Assembly (NCBI GenBank): GCA_964642045.1
Contig: CAZXLZ010000052.1
Coordinates: forward strand, 1-8,588
From: RGIG5057 sp964642045
GTDB lineage: Bacteria; Bacillota; Clostridia; TANB77; CAG-465
Length of the DNA stretch: 8,588 nucleotides
Reading direction: 5' to 3'
The notes under the pieces were generated by a model that did no database searches, was not told where the DNA came from, and saw nothing but the letters and a program-made list of their open reading frames with translations. Positions 1 through 6,169 of the stretch are shown one piece after another (position 1 is the stretch's first letter; each line of letters opens with the position of its first letter). The translations under genes and the position numbers were made by a program.

Positions 1-3000
1 TGAAGTAGAGAAAATATTAGGCTTAAAAAGAAGGGGTGACGAAGAATCACTGATTTCACCAGACATGCCAGTAATCACGTTATATTATAGTGATGGAACA
101 CTACTAGAAGACAATAGATACACAAAAGAAAATATAACAGCAAATATCTCTACAAACATAATAACAAATGGCTATCATTTAGAGTATTATGAATCGCTAA
201 CAAAAGAATGGATAGAATTAACAAATAAAGATAGTAATGTAACAATACCAAATAACTGTTATATAATAGCAAGAATAGTAAATGAAGAAGGAGAAGAGAT
301 AGGAACAACAAGTGCATATACAATAAATGTAATAGATAAGAAAGCACCAATAAATGTAACAGTTACAAAAGAAGTAGCAAACGAAATAAGCTTTAAAGTA
401 AATATATCAGCAGAAGATATAGAAGAAGATGGATATGTGATATCTGGAATAAAAGAATATGAAGTACATACTTTAAAAGATGGAGCAGAGTATAAAGTAG
501 AAACGACAAAAGAAAATACATATACATTAAATAAATTAGATATGTCATCAAGTTATGAAGTATATGTAGTAGCTAGAGATAATGCTCTAAATGAAACAGT
601 ATCAGATACGATAGTTATCACAACATCAAGCACCAAACCAACAATATCAGTAAATAAGACTGCATATACAAACTTAAAGAAAGCTGATGGAACACCAGAT
701 CCATTAATTGCAACAATTGGTATGACAGAAGTGCCAGAGGGTTATACAATGGAATATAGCATAGATAATGGTGCAAATTATACAGAAATAGATGGAAATG
801 AAGAACAAATAAATATAACTAAAAACTGCATAGTAAAAGCAAGGCTGAAAAAAGAAGACTCAGCATATGTGTATGCAGATGATAAAGAAATAACAAATAT
901 AGACACATTGGTACCAAAACAAGTAACGCTTACATATATAACTGGAACAACAAATACATTAACACTAAAAGCAGTAGCAAAAGATGCAGATGCTACATAT
1001 GATAATGCAAAATCTGGAATAGCGAGCTATGAATTTCATATAGGGGATAAGGTAGTATTAGAAGAAGTAGAAAACGGAGAAGAAGAAAAAGAAATAACAG
1101 CCCAAGGATTAAACTCAGGAAAAGCATATACATGTTATGTAATAGTAACAGATGTAGCAGGAAATAAAAGACAGTCAGCAAATGTAACACCAGAAACAGA
1201 AAAAGCCAAATATACTATAACATACTATGCAAATAATGGAACAGAAGAGAATAAAACAGAAACAAAGATTCAAGATACAAATTATACAGTAGCCACAAAT
1301 ACATTTGCAAAAGCAGAGTATAAATTTACAGGCTGGAACACAAAATCAGATGGAACAGGAACAGCATATGCAGCGGGAACAAAATATACAGGAAATGGTG
1401 CTTTAGATTTATATGCACAGTGGATAATAAACGTATCTAATTTAACAGTAAATCCAAATGGTGGAAGTATAACAGTAAATAACGCAGCAATTACAACAAC
1501 AAAGACATATAAACAAACATGCGGAACAACGCTTTCATATACAAAACCAACAAAAACAAATACAAGTGAAAATACAACATATACAGTAACATATAACTAT
1601 AACGGAAATGGTCAAAGCAGTACAACAGCTACAGCAACAAGAACAGTTGTTACAAAATATGATGGAAGTTTAACAAAATCGGCTACATTTAATGGAACAT
1701 TATCTAGTACGACAGCTGCTGGAACATATACATTCCCATCTAAAGGAGGAGTAACAGATACAATTACAGCAGAATATACAGCATCTACAGCGTCTGATAC
1801 AACAACAACAGTAACACTTCCATCGCCATCAAGGACAGGATATACATTTGATGGATGGTATGATGGAAATACAAAAGTAACAAGTCCATATACACCAACA
1901 GGAAATATAACACTAACAGCACATTGGACACAAAATGAATCAACATTAAAGGTAAATCCAAATGGTGGAAGTATAACAGTAAATAACGTAGCAATAACAG
2001 CAGAAACATCATATACACAAAAATCAGGAACAACTCTAACATATTCAAAACCAACAAAAGCAAATACAAGTGAAAATACAATATATACAGTAACATATAA
2101 CTATAACGGAAATGGACAAAATAACACAACAGATAAAGCAACAAGAACAGTTGTTACAAAATATGATGGAAGTTTAACAAAATCAGCTACATTTAATGGA
2201 ACATTATCTAGTACGACAGCTGCTGGAACATATACATTCCCATCTAAAGGAGGAGTAACAGATACAATTACTGCAGAATATGCAGCAACAACAGCATCTG
2301 ATACAACAACATCTGTAACATTACCAAATCCAACAAGAGCAGGATGGACATTTGATGGATGGTATAATGGAAATACAAAAGTAACAAGTCCATATACACC
2401 AACAGGAAATGTAACACTTACAGCACATTGGACACAAAATGAATCAACATTAAAGATAAATCCAAATGGTGGAAGTATAACAGTAAATAACGCAGCAATA
2501 ACAAAAGAAACATCATATACACAAAAATCAGGAACTACACTTACATATTCAGTTCCAACTAAAAAAGCTGATGTATCAACATCAGAGTATACAGTAACAT
2601 TAAATCATAATTACACTGGATCAACAAATGGAAGTTTAAAGGCAACAAAGACAACAACAGTAAAATATACAGGAAGTTTAACAAAATCGGCTACATTTAA
2701 TGGAACATTATCTAGTACGACAGCTGCTGGAACATATACATTCCCAAATACAAAAGGAACAACAGATGTTATAACAGCATCATATGAAGGAAAAACAACG
2801 AATACAACAACTGAGGCAACGTTAACAACACCAACAAGAACAGGATATACATTTGGAGGCTGGAATACAAAATCAGATGGAACAGGAACAAATTATAGTG
2901 GAGGAAGTAAGTATACACCATCAGGAAATGTAACACTATATGCACAATGGACAGCAAAAACAGTAGAAGTAACATTCATGAGAAATACTAGTACAACAGA

Positions 3001-3994
3001 TACAACAAGTGCAACACAAACATTTACATATGGAGTAGCAAATCAAAGCTTTAGTGCAAAAGGTTGGTCAAGAGATGGATATACAATGCTTGGATGGAAT
3101 GAAAATAAGTCAGCTACAACTTCACAATATAACACACTTAGCGGGGTTGCAGATAGCTGGATAAATACTAAATCACCAAAAGTAACAATATATGCAATAT
3201 GGGAAGCTAGTACATGGCAAATAACATATAATGCAAATGGGGGCTCTGGAGCACCATCAGCGCAGGAAAAAACATCTGGAAAAGATTTAACATTGTCAAC
3301 AACAAAACCAACAAGAGATGGATATACATTCTCAGGATGGAATACGGCAGCAAATGGAAGTGGAACACCATATGCGGCAGGAGGAAAATATACAACAAAT
3401 GCAGCAGCAACATTATATGCACAGTGGACACAGAATGAATCAACATTAACAGTAAATCCAGATGGCGGAAGTATGAAGATAAATGGAACAGAAATAACAT
3501 CTTCAACATCATATACGCAAAAATCGGGATCAACTTTAACATATTCAGTACCAACGAAAGCTACAATAACATCAAATAATATATATAATGTAAAATTTGA
3601 ATCAAATGCAGATATGCTAGATAGTATTATGAATCCTTCAATAGCAAAGCATATCGAGGTAGTAGAGTATACATTTAAAGAATTAAAAAAATCATCGACA
3701 TTTAATGGAAAACTAAGTTCAACAACGGCAGCAGGAACATATACATTTCCAAATACCAATGCTACAACAGATAAAATAACCGCAAGCTTTAATTCTACTA
3801 AGATATTAGAGGAAACCGAAAGCATAACTCTACCATCACCAGGTACAAAGATTGGATATGAATTCTTAGGATGGTATGATAGATTGGGTAATAGAGCAGG
3901 AGATAAAGGAGAAAGTTATACTCCAACAAGTAGTGGTACTCTTTATGGAAAATGGGAGAAAAGTAGTAGTGGTGGTACAGGTAATATTATGTGA
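1..3994 (+). CDS. Giant InlB-repeat / FN3-like surface protein, 5' end outside window
   Basis: The frame is open from the first complete codon at position 2 to the TGA at 3992-3994, so the gene starts upstream. The ATG at 65 has no ribosome binding site near it and lies inside the frame, so it is probably internal. About 1,330 residues are visible. Order by nucleotide: two beta-rich Ig/FN3-like units (about 65-631 and 632-1210), a short InlB-type repeat (1211-1429, with GWN and YAQW), long repeats R1-R3 (1430-2956), two short InlB-type modules (2957-3208, 3209-3433), long repeat R4 (3434-3961), and a Ser/Gly tail ending GGTGNIM. The protein is very rich in Thr, Ser, Asn and Gly, with few Cys. 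InlB B repeats are known from secreted or wall-associated bacterial proteins, so an adhesin or surface role is inferred. No LPXTG, SLH domain or C-terminal membrane segment is visible. The anchor or signal peptide must lie in the missing N-terminus. Codons are strikingly A-ending (ACA, ATA, GTA). The surface-protein class is well supported; the exact function is unknown. Confidence 0.88.
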   Translation, partial: EVEKILGLKRRGDEESLISPDMPVITLYYSDGTLLEDNRYTKENITANISTNIITNGYHLEYYESLTKEWIELTNKDSNVTIPNNCYIIARIVNEEGEEIGTTSAYTINVIDKKAPINVTVTKEVANEISFKVNISAEDIEEDGYVISGIKEYEVHTLKDGAEYKVETTKENTYTLNKLDMSSSYEVYVVARDNALNETVSDTIVITTSSTKPTISVNKTAYTNLKKADGTPDPLIATIGMTEVPEGYTMEYSIDNGANYTEIDGNEEQINITKNCIVKARLKKEDSAYVYADDKEITNIDTLVPKQVTLTYITGTTNTLTLKAVAKDADATYDNAKSGIASYEFHIGDKVVLEEVENGEEEKEITAQGLNSGKAYTCYVIVTDVAGNKRQSANVTPETEKAKYTITYYANNGTEENKTETKIQDTNYTVATNTFAKAEYKFTGWNTKSDGTGTAYAAGTKYTGNGALDLYAQWIINVSNLTVNPNGGSITVNNAAITTTKTYKQTCGTTLSYTKPTKTNTSENTTYTVTYNYNGNGQSSTTATATRTVVTKYDGSLTKSATFNGTLSSTTAAGTYTFPSKGGVTDTITAEYTASTASDTTTTVTLPSPSRTGYTFDGWYDGNTKVTSPYTPTGNITLTAHWTQNESTLKVNPNGGSITVNNVAITAETSYTQKSGTTLTYSKPTKANTSENTIYTVTYNYNGNGQNNTTDKATRTVVTKYDGSLTKSATFNGTLSSTTAAGTYTFPSKGGVTDTITAEYAATTASDTTTSVTLPNPTRAGWTFDGWYNGNTKVTSPYTPTGNVTLTAHWTQNESTLKINPNGGSITVNNAAITKETSYTQKSGTTLTYSVPTKKADVSTSEYTVTLNHNYTGSTNGSLKATKTTTVKYTGSLTKSATFNGTLSSTTAAGTYTFPNTKGTTDVITASYEGKTTNTTTEATLTTPTRTGYTFGGWNTKSDGTGTNYSGGSKYTPSGNVTLYAQWTAKTVEVTFMRNTSTTDTTSATQTFTYGVANQSFSAKGWSRDGYTMLGWNENKSATTSQYNTLSGVADSWINTKSPKVTIYAIWEASTWQITYNANGGSGAPSAQEKTSGKDLTLSTTKPTRDGYTFSGWNTAANGSGTPYAAGGKYTTNAAATLYAQWTQNESTLTVNPDGGSMKINGTEITSSTSYTQKSGSTLTYSVPTKATITSNNIYNVKFESNADMLDSIMNPSIAKHIEVVEYTFKELKKSSTFNGKLSSTTAAGTYTFPNTNATTDKITASFNSTKILEETESITLPSPGTKIGYEFLGWYDRLGNRAGDKGESYTPTSSGTLYGKWEKSSSGGTGNIM
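65..1210 (+). repeat. Tandem duplication of an Ig-like + FN3-like unit
   Basis: Two consecutive units of about 190 residues share a plan. The first half has a YY/YS..DG segment followed by NNCYIIARIV in copy A and KNCIVKARLK in copy B. A proline linker follows (DKKAPINVTV, DTLVPKQVTL). Then comes an FN3-like half with SGIKEYEVH in A and SGIASYEFH in B, followed by YEVYVVARDNALN and YTCYVIVTDVAGN. Copies are too diverged at DNA level to be a recent duplication. The fold assignment is by pattern only. Confidence 0.55.
1430..1933 (+). repeat. Long repeat R1 (168 codons)
   Basis: This is the first of four long modules. It opens with LTVNPNGGSITVNN, contains a central KSATFNGTLSSTTAAG segment, and closes with an InlB-type half (GYTFDGWYDGN then LTAHW). 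R1 and R2 are in exact 504-nt register. Confidence 0.85.
1934..2437 (+). repeat. Long repeat R2 (168 codons)
   Basis: This module is the same length as R1. By my alignment, the block 2138-2271 matches 1634-1767 of R1 at 133 of 134 bases, the single difference being TCG to TCA. It starts NESTLKVNPNGG and ends LTAHWTQ. Confidence 0.85.
2438..2956 (+). repeat. Long repeat R3 (173 codons)
   Basis: The opening and core are almost identical to R1 and R2. Positions 2672-2746 are identical to 1664-1738 of R1 over 75 bases. The 3' third differs: it carries WNTKSDGTGTNYSGG and YAQW, resembling the short InlB repeat at 1211-1429 rather than the GWYDGNTKV ending of R1 and R2. It is therefore a mosaic. 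Confidence 0.8.
2957..3433 (+). repeat. Two short InlB B-type (Flg_new-like) modules
   Basis: The first module (2957-3208) reads VEVTFMRNTS, then GYTMLGWNENKSA and TIYAIW. The second (3209-3433) is a textbook Listeria/Bacteroides repeat: ITYNANGGSG, then PTRDGYTFSGWNTAANG and TLYAQW. The GY.F.GW and YAxW signatures define the family. Confidence 0.8.
3434..3961 (+). repeat. Long repeat R4, diverged copy (176 codons)
   Basis: It opens STLTVNPDGGSMKING and keeps LSSTTAAGTYTFPNT in the core, but uses different synonymous codons from R1-R3 there. A unique central stretch (SNADMLDSIMNPSIAKH) replaces the NYNGNGQ region of R1 and R2. It closes with GYEFLGWYDRLGN and LYGKW. It is the oldest or least homogenised of the four. 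Confidence 0.8.
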
Positions 3995-4125
3995 TACTAT
4001 ATACTTTTAATTGTTATATAAAATTTAGAAAATATAATAGACTTTTCATATTATTATGACATATAATAAATTTATATGATGTGATATTAATATGAAATTG
4101 AATAAGATTTTATATAGGTAAAAAT

Positions 4126-4165
4126 AAAGAGTTAGGATTATAAAATATTATTATCCTAGCTCTTT
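4126..4165. terminator. Probable bidirectional intrinsic terminator
   Basis: Arms 4126-4138 and 4153-4165 pair over 13 bp with one G-T wobble and a 14-nt loop. On the plus strand it lies 131 nt past the stop of the repeat protein, with only a short T run after it. On the minus strand the stem is followed by TTTATTTTT, a better U-tract. It could therefore end the repeat-protein transcript, and may be the ancestral terminator of convergent rpsT, now separated from it by the IS remnant. The remainder of 3995-4284 is AT-rich; I see no gene in it. Confidence 0.65.
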
Positions 4166-4284
4166 AAATAATAATGAATTTTTATTATACTATATATCTA
4201 AATACAAATATAAATAATATGAAAATAAAAGAAATGGCAAAAATTCTAATTTTGAATTAATGGCATTTTTTATTGTAATTTGAA

Positions 4285-4307
4285 GACCACTGGTTTTACC
4301 CGTGGTT
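4285..4307 (+). other. IS200-type left-end hairpin
   Basis: ACCACTGG pairs with CCCGTGGT around a TTTTA loop, with one internal T/C mismatch and a flanking G-T pair. Subterminal imperfect hairpins are the sites recognised by Y1 transposases in IS200/IS605 elements. Assignment to that role is from position and shape. Confidence 0.6.
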
Positions 4308-4331
4308 CTAAAAAGATGTAGCTTGAAAATA

Positions 4332-4401
4332 AAAATCACTTCTTTTGTGATATAATACTTATGTCTTGTAAGGCTTAAGTATTAAGGAAAGGAGTGATTT
4401 T
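4332..4401 (+). promoter_or_regulatory. tnpA leader hairpin sequestering the ribosome binding site
   Basis: Arms 4332-4346 and 4387-4401 pair over 15 bp (two G-U wobbles), burying the Shine-Dalgarno sequence AAAGGAG at 4388-4394. An inner 9-bp stem joins 4353-4361 to 4376-4384. An extended -10 (TGATATAAT, 4348-4356) lies within the structure, with no convincing -35 at 17 nt. A transcript starting from that -10 would lack the left arm, so the sequestering fold would form only in RNA reading in from upstream. Ribosome-binding-site occlusion in the leader is known for Salmonella IS200. On the minus strand the outer stem is followed by a T-rich tail and could terminate transcription arriving from rpsT. 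Confidence 0.6.
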
Positions 4402-4482
4402 ATGTCTAAAAATTACTTAGATTACAATAGTTTATCACATACTACGTGGGAATGTAAGTATCACATAGTATTTACTTATTAA
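4402..4482 (+). pseudogene. tnpA: Truncated IS200-type transposase TnpA (26 codons)
   Basis: The ATG at 4402 follows the ribosome binding site AAAGGAG with 7 nt between. The peptide contains LSHTTWECKYHIVF, the characteristic N-terminus of Y1 (IS200-like) transposases, normally followed by PKYRRK. Here the frame ends at TAA 4480-4482 after TY, where the sequence becomes the antisense of rpsT. Full-length TnpA is about 130-150 residues, so all catalytic residues are missing and the product cannot transpose. Confidence 0.88.
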
Positions 4483-4726
4483 GTAATTTTGCTAAATTTG
4501 CTTTCTTTCTTGAAGCTGTGTTTCTAGCAAGAACACCTTTAGACCAAGCTTTATCTATAGAGCTAACCGCTTTAGTATATAATTCTTGCTTGTTAGAAGC
4601 ATTTTCTAAAGCAGCTGCTTGAAACTGTTTTATTGCTTCTTTATATGCTTTCTTTACTATTCTATTTTGAGCAGTTTTAGTTTCTATTACTCTTATTCTC
4701 TTTTCAGCAGATTTTATGTTTGCCAT
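4472..4726 (-). CDS. rpsT: 30S ribosomal protein S20
   Basis: This 84-residue protein is a primary binder of 16S rRNA in the small ribosomal subunit. It begins MANIKSAEKRIRV, the hallmark S20 start, continues with the Lys/Ala-rich helical pattern (ETKTAQNRIVKKAYKEA), and ends with TASRKKANLAKLLNK. Length is normal for the family (about 84-90). The ATG at 4724-4726 was chosen because AAGGAGGTG (4737-4745) sits 10 nt upstream and MANIKSA is the conserved start. An ATG 15 codons upstream has no ribosome binding site. The 3' end overlaps the tnpA remnant by 11 nt, and the stop codon (4472-4474) may derive from IS sequence. The gene is divergent from the metallopeptidase gene. Its own terminator is not obvious directly after the stop; the IS leader hairpin or the 4126-4165 hairpin are candidates. 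Confidence 0.97.
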   Translation of the reverse strand: MANIKSAEKRIRVIETKTAQNRIVKKAYKEAIKQFQAAALENASNKQELYTKAVSSIDKAWSKGVLARNTASRKKANLAKLLNK

Positions 4727-4774
4727 GTTATAATTGCACCTCCTTAAAATGCGAAATAGATTATTTACCAAAAT

Positions 4775-4803
4775 ATTTTAACACATAACTGCTTAAAAAT
4801 CAA
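4775..4803 (-). promoter_or_regulatory. Sigma-A promoter of rpsT
   Basis: Read on the minus strand: -35 TTGATT (4798-4803), a 17-nt spacer, and -10 TAAAAT (4775-4780) preceded by TGT, an extended -10. The predicted start near 4768 gives a leader of about 40 nt containing AAGGAGGTG. Confidence 0.7.
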
Positions 4804-4918
4804 CAATAAAGGTAAAAATTTAGTTTTAAAGTTTGAATTATGTATGTATAAATATCAATTAATATTTTAAGCTAATATTATAAAATGATAATAAATGCAT
4901 AAATAATTTACATAAAAC

Positions 4919-4947
4919 TTGAAAAATGAGTATAGTTATGATATAAT
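4919..4947 (+). promoter_or_regulatory. Sigma-A promoter of the metallopeptidase gene
   Basis: -35 TTGAAA (4919-4924), a 17-nt spacer and a consensus -10 TATAAT (4942-4947) with an upstream TG (4939-4940), i.e. an extended -10. The predicted start is near 4954, about 45 nt before the ATG. The 272-bp gap between rpsT and this gene holds the two back-to-back promoters. Confidence 0.78.
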
Positions 4948-4998
4948 ACTTCTAAATTAGTAAAAACCAATATTGAGTAATAAATGGGGGACTTTATT

Positions 4999-6033
4999 AT
5001 GAAAATTAGCTCGAGGTTATCTCAAAAGATAACGAATTTTGTGTGTAGTATTATTCTTTGTATATGTATTTTATTTATGAATTTTATATATATTTGGATT
5101 GGGGGATATTCCCCACTTAAATTTTCAAGCGGATATCAAGAAAATTCTTCTTTTGCATGGCATAAATCTGAAATGATGAAAACTGATTTTTATGAGGAAA
5201 ATAAAAATGCAAAATTGATTGATGAAGAAATTTCAAATTGGGTAATAGATATTTTGCCACATATATGTCGGTTTGTTTATGAGGAATATGGGGTTAAAGT
5301 TGATGAGCCTGAATGTTTAATTTTTGAGTCAAATGAAATTAAGTATGCATTTTCCTGCTTTGATAAAAATACAAAAGAAAAGATTATATGTGTTCCAACA
5401 GCTTATTTAAATGAAAAAAAGAGAAATCTATATTCTGTTCTAATACATGAAATTTTCCATATTCTTACTTTAATTGATGGCAAATTTACATGTGTTTCAG
5501 ATAATGTAGATATGGTATCTACTATGGCTGAGGGATTTACCGATATACTTACAGATGAATTTATTGATTGGTATGGCTTAAATATATCCAAAAGAATAAA
5601 TACAACGTTATATATATACTACATAAGAATAATTAACTGTATACTTTTAGAGATGCCTAAGGAAAAATTTGCAAGATTTTACTTTTTACATGATAGTACT
5701 CTAGTATATGATTTTAATGAAAGATTTTCTAAAAACACAAATACTTTTAAGATGTTTGGTGCTTTTGAAAAACTTGATTATAGGCTGTATAATATTAATA
5801 ATATGCTTGTTACTAATAATGAGTTAACTGATGAAGGAGTCTATGATTTATATAGTTCACTTGAGATTGTCATGTATTATTGCAAAGATTATTCTTTAGA
5901 AAATAAACAAAAATGTTTAGTGTATTTTGATGATATGATTATATTTTTCAGAATATATGCAGGCTTATCAAAATATGTAGATGATGCTGCATTTAATAAT
6001 AATCTTGAGTATTTAAAAGGTATACTTGCATAA
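4999..6033 (+). CDS. Membrane-anchored HExxH zinc-metallopeptidase-like protein
   Basis: The ATG at 4999 is preferred over the in-frame ATG at 4984, because GGGGGA (4986-4991) lies 7 nt before it and nothing suitable precedes 4984. The product is 344 residues. Residues 1-15 are polar and basic; residues 16-37 (NFVCSIILCICILFMNFIYIWI) form one hydrophobic segment, an uncleaved anchor or signal peptide. The rest is soluble and probably extracytoplasmic by the positive-inside rule. HEIFH at 150-154 is a zinc-peptidase HExxH motif in a typical hydrophobic helix (VLIHEIFHILTL). E178 in AEGFTDILTDEF, 24 residues downstream, fits the third zinc ligand of gluzincins. The C-terminal half is Tyr/Phe/Asn-rich with no recognised domain. 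It has its own promoter and terminator, so it is probably monocistronic. I do not recognise a named family. Substrate and pathway are unknown, and peptidase activity is inferred from the motif alone. Confidence 0.85.
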   Translation: MKISSRLSQKITNFVCSIILCICILFMNFIYIWIGGYSPLKFSSGYQENSSFAWHKSEMMKTDFYEENKNAKLIDEEISNWVIDILPHICRFVYEEYGVKVDEPECLIFESNEIKYAFSCFDKNTKEKIICVPTAYLNEKKRNLYSVLIHEIFHILTLIDGKFTCVSDNVDMVSTMAEGFTDILTDEFIDWYGLNISKRINTTLYIYYIRIINCILLEMPKEKFARFYFLHDSTLVYDFNERFSKNTNTFKMFGAFEKLDYRLYNINNMLVTNNELTDEGVYDLYSSLEIVMYYCKDYSLENKQKCLVYFDDMIIFFRIYAGLSKYVDDAAFNNNLEYLKGILA

Positions 6034-6040
6034 CAGTTAT

Positions 6041-6081
6041 AAAGACAAGTAATGTGCTTCTTTGCATATTACTTGTTTTTT
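6041..6081 (+). terminator. Intrinsic terminator of the metallopeptidase gene
   Basis: ACAAGTAATGTGC (6045-6057) pairs with GCATATTACTTGT (6064-6076) over 13 bp with one G-T, around a 6-nt loop. An A-rich foot (6041-6043) and a T run to 6081 flank it. It starts 8 nt after the stop codon. Confidence 0.9.
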
Positions 6082-6104
6082 CTTACCCTTTTAATCATAT
6101 ATAG

Positions 6105-6133
6105 TTGTGAAATTATAAAAAAACTGATATAAT
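6105..6133 (+). promoter_or_regulatory. Sigma-A promoter of lepA
   Basis: -35 TTGTGA (6105-6110), a 17-nt spacer and -10 TATAAT (6128-6133) with TG at 6125-6126 (extended -10). The start is expected near 6140, about 30 nt before the ATG. Ribosome binding site GAAAGGA (6155-6161) is 8 nt from the ATG. Confidence 0.72.
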
Positions 6134-6169
6134 AACATATAATATATTACTTTTGAAAGGAAAATATCA

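Larger units (their letters stand above)
4285..4476 (+). mobile_element. IS200/IS605-family left-end remnant
   Basis: The fragment contains a subterminal hairpin (4285-4307), a structured leader (4332-4401) and the first 26 codons of an IS200-type tnpA. This is the arrangement of the left end of IS200-group elements. The rest of the transposase, including its HUH motif and catalytic Tyr, and the right end are missing: the element stops where rpsT begins. The outer left boundary cannot be fixed without a relative; it may extend a few dozen bases further left, for example to the repeated AATGGCA at 4233-4239 and 4259-4265. Confidence 0.8.

Noticed and set aside
65..67. ATG at 65 as the true start of the repeat protein
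   Set aside because: The frame is open back to position 2 and there is no Shine-Dalgarno sequence within normal distance; AAGGGGTG at 32-39 is about 25 nt away.
1785..2144. Open frames on the minus strand within R1/R2 and similar Leu/Tyr-rich frames elsewhere in the gene
   Set aside because: They recur with the repeat period and have the composition expected of a complementary-strand shadow; no start signals.
1430..2956. CRISPR array or DNA satellite
   Set aside because: The repeats are in-frame protein modules of about 504 nt with coding constraint; there are no short palindromic repeats with unique spacers.
3043..3825. A 260-codon open frame on the minus strand inside the repeat protein gene
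   Set aside because: It is antisense to the A-rich, T-poor repeat coding sequence, where ACA/GAA/GTA codons produce few stops in reverse. It has no ribosome binding site, and its product merely mirrors the repeats.
4241..4270. AATTC/GAATT hairpin followed by T6 as a terminator
   Set aside because: The stem is only 5 A/T-rich base pairs and is 7 nt or more from the T run, so it is too weak to call.
4984..4998. ATG at 4984 as start of the metallopeptidase gene
   Set aside because: Nothing resembling a ribosome binding site precedes it, whereas GGGGGA is correctly placed for the ATG at 4999.
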